NCBI GenBank assembly: GCA_000787465.1
Contig: JSYX01000220.1
Location: forward strand, 1 to 51,715
Source: Thermomucor indicae-seudaticae
Taxonomy: Eukaryota > Mucoromycota > Mucoromycetes > Mucorales > Lichtheimiaceae
Length of the DNA: 51,715 nt
Direction of reading: 5' to 3'
Shown: positions 1-12,138 of the stretch, piece by piece
Numbering within the stretch: position 1 is the first letter of the stretch
Layout: each line of letters opens with the position of its first letter
Position numbers and translations under genes: made by a program
Notes under the pieces: model-generated
Databases searched by the model: none
Told to the model about the DNA's origin: nothing
Seen by the model: only the letters and a program-made list of their open reading frames with translations

Positions 1-348
1 TCTTAGATATAAATAAGAAGTGTTCTTTCATAATAAAAAATTATCGATTATTTAAGTTTCAAAGGATTCACTGCCTTTGTCTTCTTTATTACTGCATTTT
101 CAATTCTATCGAGAACACACCTTGACGTATGTGTGTGTGCGTGGTGTGAGGGGAAAAACATCGGGGAACCAACCCGTACAAGCAACAGCCGCTTGTAAAG
201 GGAATCTGTCGCGCGCATCGGATAGCGCCCAAAGTTGCCCGCAATGCAAACCGCACGACCCACTGTAGCCTTGACCATTAGCGAGTCTGTTAGTAAGTTG
301 TCAAATCAAGTCCTTTTAATGGTCGGCAGGATTGCAGGATCCACGAGA

Positions 349-680
349 TGCGCAATCATGACGCAATGCTTTTCAGACAGGTTTGCCGCCTCGCACACGA
401 GGCAGTATATCCACAGCAGCGATGAAAGGTGGAGTGTCTTTAAGAACAGACAGTGAAGTGAAAGTAGGAAAAAAAGCGTGGGAAAGAATGAGTTTGCTCC
501 TTATATGCAAGCTCTCTTATCACGTGTCATTCTTGAAGCTCTTTCCGTGTTGTTGTCTTTATCGGAAGGTTTAAATAAGTCGAGCTGGAAACCCAGGCTG
601 GAATAGTACGGTGCTGTCAAAATGGAGAGATGAGGCCTATTTTTGCTTCAATCTGAAGAATAGCACTATGGGAAGAAGTC
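349..680 (+). repeat. diverged dispersed repeat, copy A
   Basis: This segment resembles 3210-3600. Shared blocks include cagacaggtttgccgcctcg followed by cagcgatgaaagg-gagtg and ttaagaa, and further on a tttttgcttc-atc-ga-gaatag block. The order and orientation of the blocks are the same in both copies, while the sequence between them has diverged and differs in length. It is probably a relic of a transposable element. No coding capacity is evident. Confidence 0.5.
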
Positions 681-2249
681 ATTGTTAAACTTGCGTTGGG
701 AAGAAGACTGGCGCTCTGCACTGAGAAGCACACCATTTCTGCTTTAAACTGAAGGGGGATACAGAAGCTATTTGGGTTGTTCGAGAACACCAATTCGAGT
801 GTGGTGGAATCACCGAAACAACTTTTCCTTTTCCACCAGTGTGAAGTTCCTGAATCTTACCGCAAATTTGGCGTTTCCGGTGGTGCAATATTTTTTGCGC
901 TGGCGCATAAGACCAATCAGCAAGCAGTAAATATATAGAATGTAATCACTCTCATTGCATTTGATCCACATCAGTGATAGGCTTTAGTTTACATTTTAAA
1001 AAGGGTGTCTTCGCACTGCTATAAGAGGGTTTAATCCAATCAGCTAAATGTGCCTATAAATTTCATTAAGCAGGTTATAATGTTCGGAAACGCGAAACGT
1101 CGTCAGGTACCCTTCTTTGATTTACACAGTTAACGATGATAAAGCCTTCGCGTACTGTTTTGGAGAGAACATTCGTGCTGATCAAAATGGGATGTGTTAT
1201 CAGATTTTTATGGATCCGTAGATATATATCAGGATTGTAATACGATATCATGAAAAGAATCAATAAACGAAAAAATATATCAGACAATGGAACTTCAAAG
1301 GTTGAATTGGCGAGAAATATGAAAAAAGAACCCGTTAGTGTACAATAAAAATCACTGCATAAAACCGCGAGTACTTACATGACAGAGATATGACCCGCCG
1401 CCTGCGGGTTGCACCGCCTTGTCTCCAGCCTTGACTATAATATCGTAACAATCGGTCAGCCTTGCCGGGATATACGAGATTCACAGAGGTCAACTTCCGC
1501 AGAGTGGTCCAGAACGTCCATGGACCGTGCGACCGAGGTTACGCGGCCGGTGGGACAGCTCTACAGGTTTATTCTTTAAAATTTACAGTAATGTGCAAAA
1601 GATTTTGGATAGGGAAAACAAAATAATTTACGGAAAAGAGATATGATAATTTGCAGCAAAGAGAAATCAGAATATGCGATCAGTCCATTTGTCATTTTGC
1701 TTGAATCGATCATTTACACTTACAACCGTAAGCTTCCGAAGGGGCAGCCCTGCAGTTGATGCAGGGGAACCACCGCTCATCCACCCACCCCTCCCGTTAA
1801 GGCCCGCAGTCGGCCCCACACTCCCCAAATCGAAGAGGTAAATAACTTAGAATCATTAGCATTTGCATCAATAGATCATCAAGCGGAAAGGATGTACCAT
1901 CACGCAACTTGGCAAAGAATACCCTTGCCGTTGAAGACACACCTTTAATTGCCCCGATAAAAGACCTTCTTTGTCTGCCTTGCGAGTAGAATTATCACTG
2001 ATCAAAGTCTTGCGTGGAAGGGGAAGATATATATCGGAACTTGATGATAATATTCATTGACGGACTCTTGTCGATAATGTGAACAGCATGATCGTATAAC
2101 TTTTCAAAGAGTGTGCGAATTGAGGATGCTTGTAACATTGAGAGGAAAGAAAAGAGAAAAGTACGATTACATTCACTGGCCACCCTCTGTTTAAATCTAT
2201 CTTGACCGAGACAGATTACGTCGCATGATTGTAGTAGACCCTTGTAAAG

Positions 2250-2410
2250 AGAAAATATAGAACTATATGACGATGCACTGATGCGTTCTTCGTCATATTA
2301 ACGAAAGATACTGATATTGTTGACGTAGCATAACCGAGGCAAAAAGACTTATTTAAAACTTTATGATGGTGCACTGATGCGTTCTTCATCATATTGACAG
2401 ATACTTGGTG
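2250..2410 (+). repeat. two imperfect direct repeats, period about 98 bp
   Basis: A block of about 55 bp near 2256-2311 recurs near 2353-2408. Both share the run gcactgatgcgttctt followed by cgtcatatt or catcatatt, with similar AT-rich flanks. It reads as a local tandem duplication in non-coding DNA. Confidence 0.5.
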
Positions 2411-2744
2411 CCAAACATCGTTTAGTAAAAATATCGAAATGGAAAATTGAAAATCGTGCAAAATGGTCGCCGCCAGCAGCGCTAAAAGCTCTTTACTTCA
2501 GCGCAAAACAGACGGAAAAACCCAGTAGACTAATAATGATTCCAAAAAGTTAATAACGTGTCACAAAACTTGCCAACCCACATCCGCGACCCAGACACGC
2601 CGGCTTGGCTCTCACCGGCGGGCCACGCAGGGGAGCAGGTCAAGGATGAGTTTAACGACATCCCAATTCAAGGTAAGTTTATCGACTTCCCGCGTCGAAG
2701 AGATGCCCAGAAGACCTTAAAGATATGGATGGCAGGATGGAACT

Positions 2745-3010
2745 TTTGATTTGGGACAGCAATGGACCAGAACTTGACAACTTGCTACGGGCAGGACCAT
2801 AACGGTTCGGGCGGCACCCATGCGGCAATAAAACTTGCACAGAAGATAAAGGCTCGATCTGGGGCAGGTGGCGGGATTTCTTGACCTGGCAGCGACAGAC
2901 AACACTTGACAACTTGCCACGGGCAGGCGGCAGTCCATGCGGAAGTAACTCTTGTAGAGAAAACAAGGGCTTGGTCTGGGCATGTGGCATGAATTTTTGA
3001 CAGTGAGAGA
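2745..3010 (+). repeat. two imperfect tandem repeats, period about 132 bp
   Basis: The string acttgacaacttgc-acgggcagg occurs at about 2772 and again at about 2904. In each copy it is followed by a block ending in gcgg-a-taa-acttg, then agaga or agaag, and ggctcg or ggcttggtctgggca. Two adjacent, diverged copies of a unit of about 132 bp are present. Confidence 0.55.
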
Positions 3011-3209
3011 AATGGGACAGGGCCATAAAAGTTCGGGTGTCAGTTAAGCAATGTAGTTACCGATGTTCGCGCACACCACAGAGCCAGTGCCCTCATGTAA
3101 AAACTAACAAAGACGATGACGTGGCACTCGCCCCGCACGACTGATCGCCCAGCCGTAACATAGGAGGCTCCCAAACCTGCCCAACACGATTCTAGACTCG
3201 AAAGGCTTC

Positions 3210-3600
3210 CATTCGTGACGGCGCGATGATGTCCAGACAGGTTTGCCGCCTCGGACATTGCAACATGACGTTTACATGCAGCGATGAAAGGCAGAGTGCC
3301 CTTAAGAAAAGAACCAAAAAGCAAGAGAAAGAAGGCAAAAGAACAAAAACAAGTTTTCCATCCATTTTATGCGGCCCGATGAGTGAGCCGTAAGTTTCAT
3401 GCAACTCGTCTGTTTCATGTGATTATTGGCAAGATTGGATCCTCACTGGTTATCGAGAATCTTTTGGTGTCGTCAGCTATAGAGCATCTGGTTTCACAGT
3501 CGGTTTGGAGAATATACGATAAGTATAACAGGTTGGAATAATGATATTAAGACGGACCGGTAAGCCTAATTTTTGCTTCGATCAGGGGAATAGGAGGTTG
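3210..3600 (+). repeat. diverged dispersed repeat, copy B
   Basis: Partner of the segment at 349-680, in the same orientation and about 2.85 kb downstream. The block cagacaggtttgccgcctcg is shared exactly, and the following cagcgatgaaagg and ttaagaa blocks and the later tttttgcttc block recur in order. Divergence elsewhere suggests an old duplication or two insertions of the same element. Confidence 0.5.
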
Positions 3601-3899
3601 TAGTTTCATATATTCTTACAGGAGATGGTCAATGATGAGCTAGTAAACGCTGATACAGTCCAGCTTATGGTTGAACACTGCGTTTTGCAAATGGTAAGGT
3701 GTCCCGCACACTGTGCTGGGCCAGCTCTGCTTGCCTATTAGCACTCTGAGCGCTTTCCCTTTCAGGTTTGCTATGTCACCCGTTTCTTTCTTTGAAGAAA
3801 ATGGCTTATTTGATGACTGCAGACCTGCTAAGCGTTGATTCGCTCGAAGCATACAAAAAGCGATGATTTAAGAGAGAGGATGTTGGCTGCCCATATTCC

Positions 3900-6690
3900 C
3901 AAATTTGGGAGTTATAACTCGTAAGGGCATCCCGATATTTGCACAAGTAGCGATCGTACGCAGCGGAACTGATGGCGGTACTGCTGACGGTGAAAACGAT
4001 GAAGAAACCAACGACGAAATCACATCTTGGCTCAATGTGCGTTATGTATCCGCGGTTGAGAGTTGCTGACGCTTTCTGCGAAGAACCTTCATCGTCATTC
4101 ACAGAAGGTTATACGTCTTGCTGTCCATCTGCCGGGAAATGAACTCGTGATTTTCAGTGATGTTGCTGATGCCGCTCAGCTTTTGCTAACCCGCAGGATC
4201 GCCAAACAACACTCACGGCATGGTTTGAGCTTAACGAAAGGGAAAGAGCAGCAGGGACCCCGCTCACTCAGGATGAGACCTTTCGACCTGCGTACAAGTA
4301 CCTGTATCTGGAGATTGTTCAGGCGTATTGGTACAACCGTCAGTGGCGCACATGGATCCGACGGTGGGCTCCTCCTGTAGCAATTGGGAGAATGTACTTT
4401 GTACAGTCCAAGGACATTGAGAAATACCGTTTGCGGCCGCGCTTGCTTCATGTGCGTGGTGCAACCAGCTTTGATGATCTGCGTTCGACCTTGAGCCCCA
4501 ATAGGACGCGGGTTGTACATCCAACTTTCAAAGCAGCAGCTCTGGATCGAGATCTATTGCGTGACGACCGGGAATCGGATGCATGCCTCAGTAAAGCCGC
4601 AACAATGACCATGGCGGCTGTTCACCTTCGTGAACTCTTTGCGACTCTGCTGGTCTTCTGCGAGTTGACATCTCCTAGCCAGCTTTGGTTGTATCATATT
4701 GAGGATATTGCCGCTGATTATCTACACCGACGTCGTCAGATGCTTTACCGTGAAAATGGCCTTGATGATGACGGTAAGATGCCGGAACATGCAATTCCAG
4801 CCGCGCATATGGAAGCCCTTGAGCATTTGGCTAGCTTATTGCCTCAATATGACTATGATCTGACGGTCTTCCGCGACATGCCACAGCTTCCACTTTCAGA
4901 CGGACAACAACGTCAGAGCACCACAGATAGCCTCTGTGTGCAGGAGATGCGTTACAGTCGCACACGACTTTCTGAGCAGCTCATGAGAAGCTTGGAAAGC
5001 ATGAACAAAGAGCAAAAGTTTATATACGATGCCATCTGTAATGCTATCGAAGATGAAGAGCGCAGCGCACGTTTGCCCATCACCGGCCGTGTTTTTTTAT
5101 TAATGGTCCAGGCGGTACGGGCAAAACTTTTCTCTACAATGCTCTACTTGCCAATATACGTCCTGAAGGCGTCATCATCCTTCCTACGGCGTCATCTGGA
5201 ATTGCTGCGACTTTACTTGCCGGTGGACGAGAGGTATCATTTATAGTCGTTTATAACTGTGACCATTATTGAATACTCCACTAATGTCCATTCCTTAGCC
5301 GTTTTCGCCTTCCTCTGGATCTTGAGGAGCATTCAACTTGCACTATGTCAGCCCAAACTGTGCAAGCTCAAATTATCCGGGATGCAAAACTTTTGCTCTA
5401 GGACGAGGCGCCAATGACTCACCGGGTTGTTTTTGATGCTGTGGACCGCCTAGTATGGGATATTGGGGACCGTGGATCGCCGTTACCGGAACATCCCTTT
5501 TGGTGGCCAAGTGGTGGTATTGGGTGGCGATTTCCGCCAAACGCTGCCCATTGTTACAAATGGATCGCGAGCAGATAAACTCGCCACTCTTTCGGTACAT
5601 GCGTGTTATGCGGCTCACGAGAAATATGCGTGTGCAACAGAGTGTTGATCCAGCAGAAGCACGTGCGTTAGAAGAATTTTCTAACTTCTTGATTCGTGTC
5701 GGTAAAGGTCGCGAACCAGCCATGATGGACCGACGAGCAACAATGGCGAGACTACGGAAATCAATCTGCCAAATGCGTGGTATACGCGCATGGCAAGCAT
5801 TCAGCGAGCAGTTGACATTGCGTACCCGGCTCTGGAACATCAGTACAGCAACCGTAATCACCTTCTGAATCGTGCAATTTTAGCAGCATATAATGACGAC
5901 TTTAGAATGCTCAATGACGAGGCAGTTGAAAGGTACCCTGGAGAGACCTTTGCATTCTTATCAGAAAACAGCGACGTGGATTCAGATGAAATGGCAGCCT
6001 TCCATCCCCAGAATATCTCAACAGCATCCATCTGCCCAATTTTCCACCCCATAGGTTGACATTGATGCGACATCAACCTATTATGTCGCTACGCAATATC
6101 AATCCATCCGAGGGCCTATGCAATGGGACACTCCTGATCTGCTGCAACTTTCTCAACAACGTCATTGAGGCTGTCATTGCGGAAGGTGATCACGCAGATG
6201 AGATTGTTTACTTAGCTCGCATTAGGTTATTTTCCAAAGAGCACGCCATCCATTTCTTGTAGTCCCTGCGTTTGCGATGACCATCGAAAAGTCGCAAGGT
6301 CAAACCCTTCTGCATGCTACGCTGTGTCTATTGCGCCCCGCTTTCTCACCTGGCCACTTGTACGCAGGATTGTCGCGGGTCAGACAACCTGAACATATCT
6401 CGATCTGTCTGCTAGAGACAGAGGGCGGTGTGCATGCGCCTGCAAGTTCCACCACCCATAATGTGGTCTATCGAGAGGCGCTTACCGCCTTTGAACGAAG
6501 TTAATGAGTTGCTTTTCGCTGAGTTTTCGCACTGTCAGCTTTATGTCGCCCTCTCACGAGGCCGCCGACCGCAGGATATATTGATCTGCTGTCACCTCCT
6601 GTGATTTGAGATGGATCCAATGATGCAGTATCTGTGACTGAGGACGTTGTCTATCGCGAAGCGCTTTATGCGTTTCAGCGTCTTTAGGCG
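3900..6690 (+). pseudogene. Helitron helicase relic (Pif1-like), frameshifted
   Basis: Translated in three shifting frames, this stretch reads as a Helitron-type helicase. Order of blocks: RYVSAVES at about 4035-4060, where an expected Trp is TGA; a conserved GRMYFVQS and HVRGATSFDDLR block from about 4387; the Pif1 Walker A region NGPGGTGKT at 5102-5128; the DEAPMTHR Walker B region at about 5400, with a TAG just before DEAP; GGDFRQTLPIV at about 5526; NPSEGLCNGT at about 6103; and FAMTIEKSQGQT with the GHLYAGLSRV motif VI at 6271-6385. The frame changes at the T run near 5090-5098. No HUH nickase motif was seen upstream, so it is truncated at the 5' end and inactive. Element termini could not be placed. 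Confidence 0.85.
6349..6687 (+). repeat. duplicated C-terminal tail of the Helitron helicase
   Basis: Helicase motif VI and the protein tail occur twice in tandem. Copy 1 (about 6349-6504) reads GHLYAGLSRVRQPEHISIC and ends NVVYREALTAFERS. Copy 2 (about 6530-6687) reads QLYVALSRGRRPQDILIC and ends DVVYREALYAFQRL plus a stop. The copies differ at many residues, so they are not a recent exact duplication. Confidence 0.65.
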
Positions 6691-7790
6691 ATAAAAGGCG
6701 AGGTTCTTTAGTATCTACCACACTATCTGAATTTTTGGTGATGCCTACCCTGGGAGCTTTACGATCTTAGCACTGTCGAATGTTGAACTCTGTGCACTGA
6801 CGCGCCGTCGAAAGGATGGAGGCTAACGCCTAAAGCCTCTGTCTATAAGGTGGGGCAAGGTTTCTTACTTTCCTTGGTTGCTGCGCAACCGAAACAAAAA
6901 CCAAGGAAGAAGCTACGACACCTTCACTCTTTAGCATATTTTACGTTTACTCGAATTAAAAATGGCTGTATTGTTCATGGACTTACCTTTTTCGCAACAA
7001 CCGATTGACCAGTTCATGTCTGTTTCTTGACTTATCCTAATCTCCGTCGCTTCCTCATCCCAATGACGTCCTGAGTTTTGCAACAAAAATCTTTGCGGTA
7101 TTTCGAGGCAAGCACTTGGATTTTTTCTCTGATTTAGCTTTTTGGGCTCTTGTATGTGAGACACCTCAGGGCTTTCTAGGGTTTATTGAGCTGCCTGCAG
7201 GGCAAAAGGGAAGTTCTGCGGGGGTCTCTCCTCGCAGCAGATGACTTTTTTCACATCAATACTCTTTTTTACCTTTTGCTTGATGTGGTCTTAGTTATAC
7301 CAGTTGCCCGCAGAGCCTTTAGGAGACGTCTACCCTATCGAATTCTTTTCATATCTACGTTTCGCTCTTAAATCATTCTAAGCTTTGATGTCGTAGCCTC
7401 TTCTACACTGCGCCACATTTTTGTTCAAGAATCTTCCCCCCGTTTCTTTGCATTACACATAACAACGTCCCTACATTTTTGTGTTATACACAATGTTCTA
7501 TCCAAAAGCACTTGTTTAACCTCTCCAGTTTTGCATTCGCACTTCCCCGTCGCGAAGCGAGGGAGCTTTCGCGAGTTTTTTTTTCATAAAGATCTTTTTC
7601 TGTAGTTTTGATTTTTTGACCATAGTTCTATTCTGCTATAACTTGACTTACTATGCCTTTATGGCGTGGTCTTTTCGCTTGAAAAAATTGAATAACGGTT
7701 TATTTGTAAGAATGTGAGTTTCTGATGTGTTTACCATCTGGTGCTTCCACCTTTCCTTTCCAGCACTTTTGCTGTCCTTTCTAGCATTGT
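6691..7790. other. intergenic, no feature identified
   Basis: T-rich sequence between the Helitron and mariner relics. The ORFs are short and look random. There is a local cgcgaagcgagggagctttcgcg palindrome near 7549-7572 that could form a hairpin. No tRNA or other RNA gene was recognised. Confidence 0.4.
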
Positions 7791-7799
7791 TTCTGTCAT

Positions 7800-8345
7800 C
7801 TTTTTTTCTGCTCCATTCCAACAGATTCCCAGCACTCTATGAGTGTGTCTTCCATTTGCGCACGGTTCCTGTGCGGCGGCTGGGCCGGCCAATTCAGCTT
7901 CGAAAACCAGTAACGTTCCCTCCGTGCTCTTGTAGCAGCACCCTATGGATGGGAGCTCCGTCTTCCATTCGAGTCGTGCCGCTGGCCTTAGACGTCATCT
8001 CGCGCTCGTAGAGAATATCCACAAAGATCTTGGCGGTACGCTTTCCGGGCTCCGTGAGCACGATATGCAACTTGAACCCGTATGACACAGCGCCCCAGAT
8101 CAATACAGAAGTCCTCCCCCTTTTGAAGGTGGTCGCAAGGCATTGCTCGTCAAAGTTTTCATGCGCCGGTTGGCAGACGCGTACAACCCAGGAATTCTTG
8201 CCGATCACACAAGACGATTTGTCCAACCGAATGACTCTTTTTCCACATGTTGACAGTCCAATCCTTGTGCTTCTTCGTCAGGTATGGCTTCTTTATGGTG
8301 ACACGGTTCCGTAAGCCTTTCCCTTGGAGGAATTTTTCCTGACAG
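7800..8345 (-). pseudogene. Tc1/mariner transposase relic
   Basis: Read on the minus strand this is the catalytic part of a Tc1-like transposase. Blocks in order: KKPYLTKKHKDW (about 8270), LDKSSCVIG, where the family has a DE-S pair and the first catalytic Asp is kept, then VLIWGAVSYGFKLHIV, the EDGAPIH block with the second Asp (about 7950), and WPAQPPHRNRAQ where the family has WPAQSPDLNPIE (about 7880). The third acidic residue is therefore His. Frameshifts separate the first and last blocks from the main frame. The N-terminal DNA-binding part and terminal inverted repeats were not found. It is an inactive relic. Confidence 0.75.
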
Positions 8346-9349
8346 TCCGTGCTGATGAAACGGAGTAGCTAGTTTTCTTTTTTCTTTAGAGCTCCGAAGA
8401 TTACGTCATGCGCACGACCGCTCTTATGCTAAATTGGCCGTTAGGCCTAATTCTAATAAAGACGACTCCCTTTTCCCTAAGTCCCATATCGAACCCAAGT
8501 TCGAGAAACCAAATCATAGCAAATCCTCCCGCTCCAGACCATTTACTCGAATAACAACCAGCAGCTGCTCGTACCACGAATGCTGAAATAGTTCAATTAT
8601 CACAAAAACCGGATCACTGACGCTGTGACTGGCAGCGAGTTATTGGTGATCTCTTACAATGTCTTGCGCCGGTTCTTGTCAGTGTGCCTTACATGGGCTC
8701 GGAATTCTTATCAGGCTGTTTTGAGGTCACGACAATCCCTTCTTTTTCTTATTCCTTGAAAATCGAGTAAGCACAAGTCTAGGGTATCCCAAGTTGAGAA
8801 GCAATTTACGAGCCTTCATGCCTGCTTTGGTTTTTTTCATTCCAACAATTTGTGTTTTAATTTTTCAGAGAAAAATATGGGGTAATGGGAGAACGAAGAC
8901 AAAGGAAGTTATGCGAACGGCGAATAAAGCTGTGCATTATAAAAAGAACACTCATCAGTACATACTTCTAGGATCGCCATCAGTATGCAGATACTTACTT
9001 CCAGTTATCTTGGTACGAAATAAACAGTGTCAGATCTCTCCGGAAGACGGTCAGCGCAGGAGGCTCGCAGAGTTCCATAACAGCGATTATTTAGCGCAAA
9101 GCCATGCAGCCGAGCTTGGGGCCTCTGTATGAACGATGTTGATCATCTGGGCTCAGCTGATAAAGAAATATGCATGATAAGAAAAAGGACGGGTTTTGCG
9201 GAACGGAAGAGAAAACTTAGCTTTGATAGTTTCAGAAAGTGCTTCGACAATACCGCCCGTGATCTATAGCGAGACTATAGGGTAAAGAAATGCGCAGCTA
9301 AAGACAATCCTGATAAATGATAAGTAAGAAAAAAGAAAGAACCAGGGAC

Positions 9350-9900
9350 GAAATGAGTGAACTTATTCTAGTGACGCAGAAAATGATAGCGGGCTGTCCT
9401 GGTCCGGAGCCAGCCACAGCGTCCCATGGCGAGCTCCTACCTATGCCACACTCACTCTTGTCTACGGCAACCTCTTGCTGGGCCACCTTGACCTTGGTGA
9501 TAATTGTGTAGCCCCACTAGCTTGTCTACGGGACTTCCGTCCCTCGACCTTGGTGAGAAAGGGACCTGGAACATTTACGTGCATAAAACGGCAGCTCCAA
9601 GTAGACGCCACAGAGCAGCTACTGTATAATTTGGTCTTGGAGAATCTTAAGGAATGGTAAGTAAAGAAAATGGGAAAAGGGCGAAATGAGTGAACTTACT
9701 CTTGTAACGCAGAAAAATGATATCGTCACCAGCGCTGCCCTGGATCAGAACTTACCCGGCGTCCCAGTCAGTTCCTTTCCCAAACTACAACCCACTCTTG
9801 TCTACGGCAACCCATTGCTGGGCCACCTTGACCTTGGTGATAAATGGTAGTAGACCCCACAATGTGTCTACGGGTACATACGTCCCTTGACCCCAGTGGC
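9350..9900 (+). repeat. pair of imperfect direct repeats of about 200 bp, spaced about 332 bp
   Basis: Unit 1 starts with gaaatgagtgaactta at about 9350 and unit 2 with the same string at about 9682. Each continues with ctagtgacgcagaaaatgat or cttgtaacgcagaaaaatga. About 100 bp later both have cactcttgtctacggcaacc, then ttgctgggccaccttgacct, then ttggtgataa. After a short variable part comes tgtctacggg-ac-t-cgtccct. The shared architecture is clear, with point differences and small indels. Neither copy codes for a recognisable protein. Confidence 0.65.
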
Positions 9901-11766
9901 ATCCCCGGACAAGGGCAATCAGCGCTTGACCGACGAGAAGGTTAGATCTTTCCTCGACGAACGAAAAGGCACGTCAGGAACGGCGTAGGAGCTGCCCAGA
10001 AAAGGGAAAGGCTGGCGAAAGAAAGAGTGAGATCACATGAAAAAGGGAGATAGTTGTCAAAGTTATTTTTGAAAGAATGTCCGCAACCAATCAAGAAAGA
10101 CTTGCCTTTTACAGAAACGTCTTATCAAAACTGCATCCGTTCTGTAGTTTACATATTTTTTCTCTCTTCCAAGCTACAAGCATATCATCTGAACATACAA
10201 TACAGGATAAAAGGATTTTTGTATCTGATAATTCGAATTGGCTTCGCTAATTGGACGTATAAAATGACACGGATTCACAATAAAAATGACATAATTCCTG
10301 TTGGCATAACAAAAAGCTTATGACGTACGAAAAAATCGATAAACAGGCAAAAGTGGGTGGTATCTCCAAAGAGGACTTTATGTTTGATTGGTGAAGAGAA
10401 CCTTATTGCAAATAGGTTGTGGGAGTGCCTGCTGATTTGTGTAACCCGTCAAAATTTTCTGATCGTTTGCGTAAACAGCACGAGAGATTTGTCATAACCT
10501 GTTAAATGTCAACCCCAGCGTGCGCGCCACACATTGGAGAACGAACCGACCATGGTGGCTATATACAGACTCGACCAGTGCGGATCAAAACAAAGGACGG
10601 GTCGAATTTTCCTTATCGAGACAAGTGCATCAGGATCAAATATAGAAAGTCGATGACGTTGAGAACGTGGACTGGAACCATCGCATTGTTGAGAATGTAT
10701 CGGACGCAATCCAGCATCGGAATACCGCGATCAATATGGCAAACACGCAAGTTCGTCTGATGCATCAGTACCACCTCGCACAGCCCTGACAGACACATAT
10801 CGCTATCTGTTATAACGAAGTCAATAATCTGGGGACCCGCTTGTTAAAGGACCTTATATATAACTTACGCGCAAGTCAGACATGAAGCAAACAAGTTAGA
10901 TGTGACGTAGAAAAGCCGTTTAAACCATCTATTACCTTCTGCTGGTAGCGAAGCAGCAACTCTGGCACCCGAAAGTGGTTTGCCCAAGTTTCGTCGCAAA
11001 GGACATGTATTTCTTTGTGTCAGACCATGATCTATTAGTACAATAGTCTTGTCAATCAAGTCTATATAATGTACCTAGTTGATTATCACACATGCAGATG
11101 GAGTATTGCCTGGTGAACGTACCTTATTTCGCGGATGTGCTCGTTGATCACCAAAGTCCAATGTATAGTTCAAAACTATCTGTCTGTTACGACTACATAT
11201 AAGCCTATATGGATTTTGTTGACGAGTACTCAAGGTTTAGTTAGACCAGTTTATAAACCATATGAGTTGGATGCTCAAGTGATTAAATGCCTGATATGAA
11301 AGGACGGGAGAAAAAACCTCTTGCGTAAAGCCATGAAAACATTAATTGCGCGATGCTTCTCCTGATTGCTGCAGCATCGACCAATTCGACGCTTCCTTTT
11401 GGACTTCGCATTGCGACACAGTGACGCATAAAGGCTACTTGGTTTTCATTCAACCACAGAGGTATATTGACCGAGCCCCACGTAGGATCGTTCTTCTAAT
11501 ATGCAATATGGGTCAGAATGGTGACACGTAATCCCCACGTGGGCCTGTGCTTCTTGGATCATGACAGCCAGCCTTGCTGTCATATAAACTCACTCGCGAG
11601 TTTGCCTTGCGCTGCCCCTGTGGGAACACGGGTGACCAGTTTGTGAAAGGAGGATGTTTCGAAAGGAACATTGTTCCCCACGCCATGGTATTGTTGCGAA
11701 GAGCTAAAGAAGAGATAAAGAAAGAGGAGACAACGTAATTACGCGGCAATTTTTTCTTCTTTTGCA

Positions 11767-12138
11767 CTTGCAGTCTGCAGAGATCTTTCCGAGAGCATTG
11801 CCAAAGTCTTGGATGCAGATCATCAGACGTTTTTAAAGCACACCACGCCTGGCATGGGAATGATAGGCTTAGTGGACCGCCTCAAACCTAATGAGCGTCA
11901 ATTTGAAAACAATGGGAATATGTCGATGCAGACGAAACAGCGTTGACTGCTACGCGCGAGATTGAGAATTGCTTGCTTACTCGAGCTGGGCCGACAAATC
12001 ACCATGATCGCTAGCGATTAGCGCCAAGACTATTTACAACTGGTGAGCGTGTACTTCAAGCAAAACTTGACTGGGAACGCGCTATCGATCACCGAACAGG
12101 GACTTAGCTCGACGGATGGTCCGTTCTGAGCGAGACTA
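11767..12138 (+). pseudogene. unassigned coding-like remnant with in-frame stops
   Basis: From 11767 one frame stays open for 59 codons to TGA at 11944-11946 and has normal protein-like composition (for example DLSESIAKVLDADHQTF and GLVDRLKPNERQFENN). The same frame then continues with protein-like text interrupted by TAG twice before 12138 (ATREIENCLLTRAG; LQAKLDWERAIDHR). This pattern suggests a decayed gene, but I do not recognise the family, and chance cannot be excluded. Confidence 0.3.

Larger units (their letters stand above)
1..3899. other. gene-poor repeat-bearing DNA
   Basis: No ORF here shows recognisable protein similarity or a plausible spliced model. The stretch contains several imperfect repeats (listed separately at 349-680 with 3210-3600, at 2250-2410 and at 2745-3010). 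A locally C/G-rich patch lies around 1725-1830, with a short hairpin-like palindrome (ccctgcag...ctgcaggg). I see no tRNA or rRNA. It is best read as decayed, transposon-derived intergenic sequence. Confidence 0.5.
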
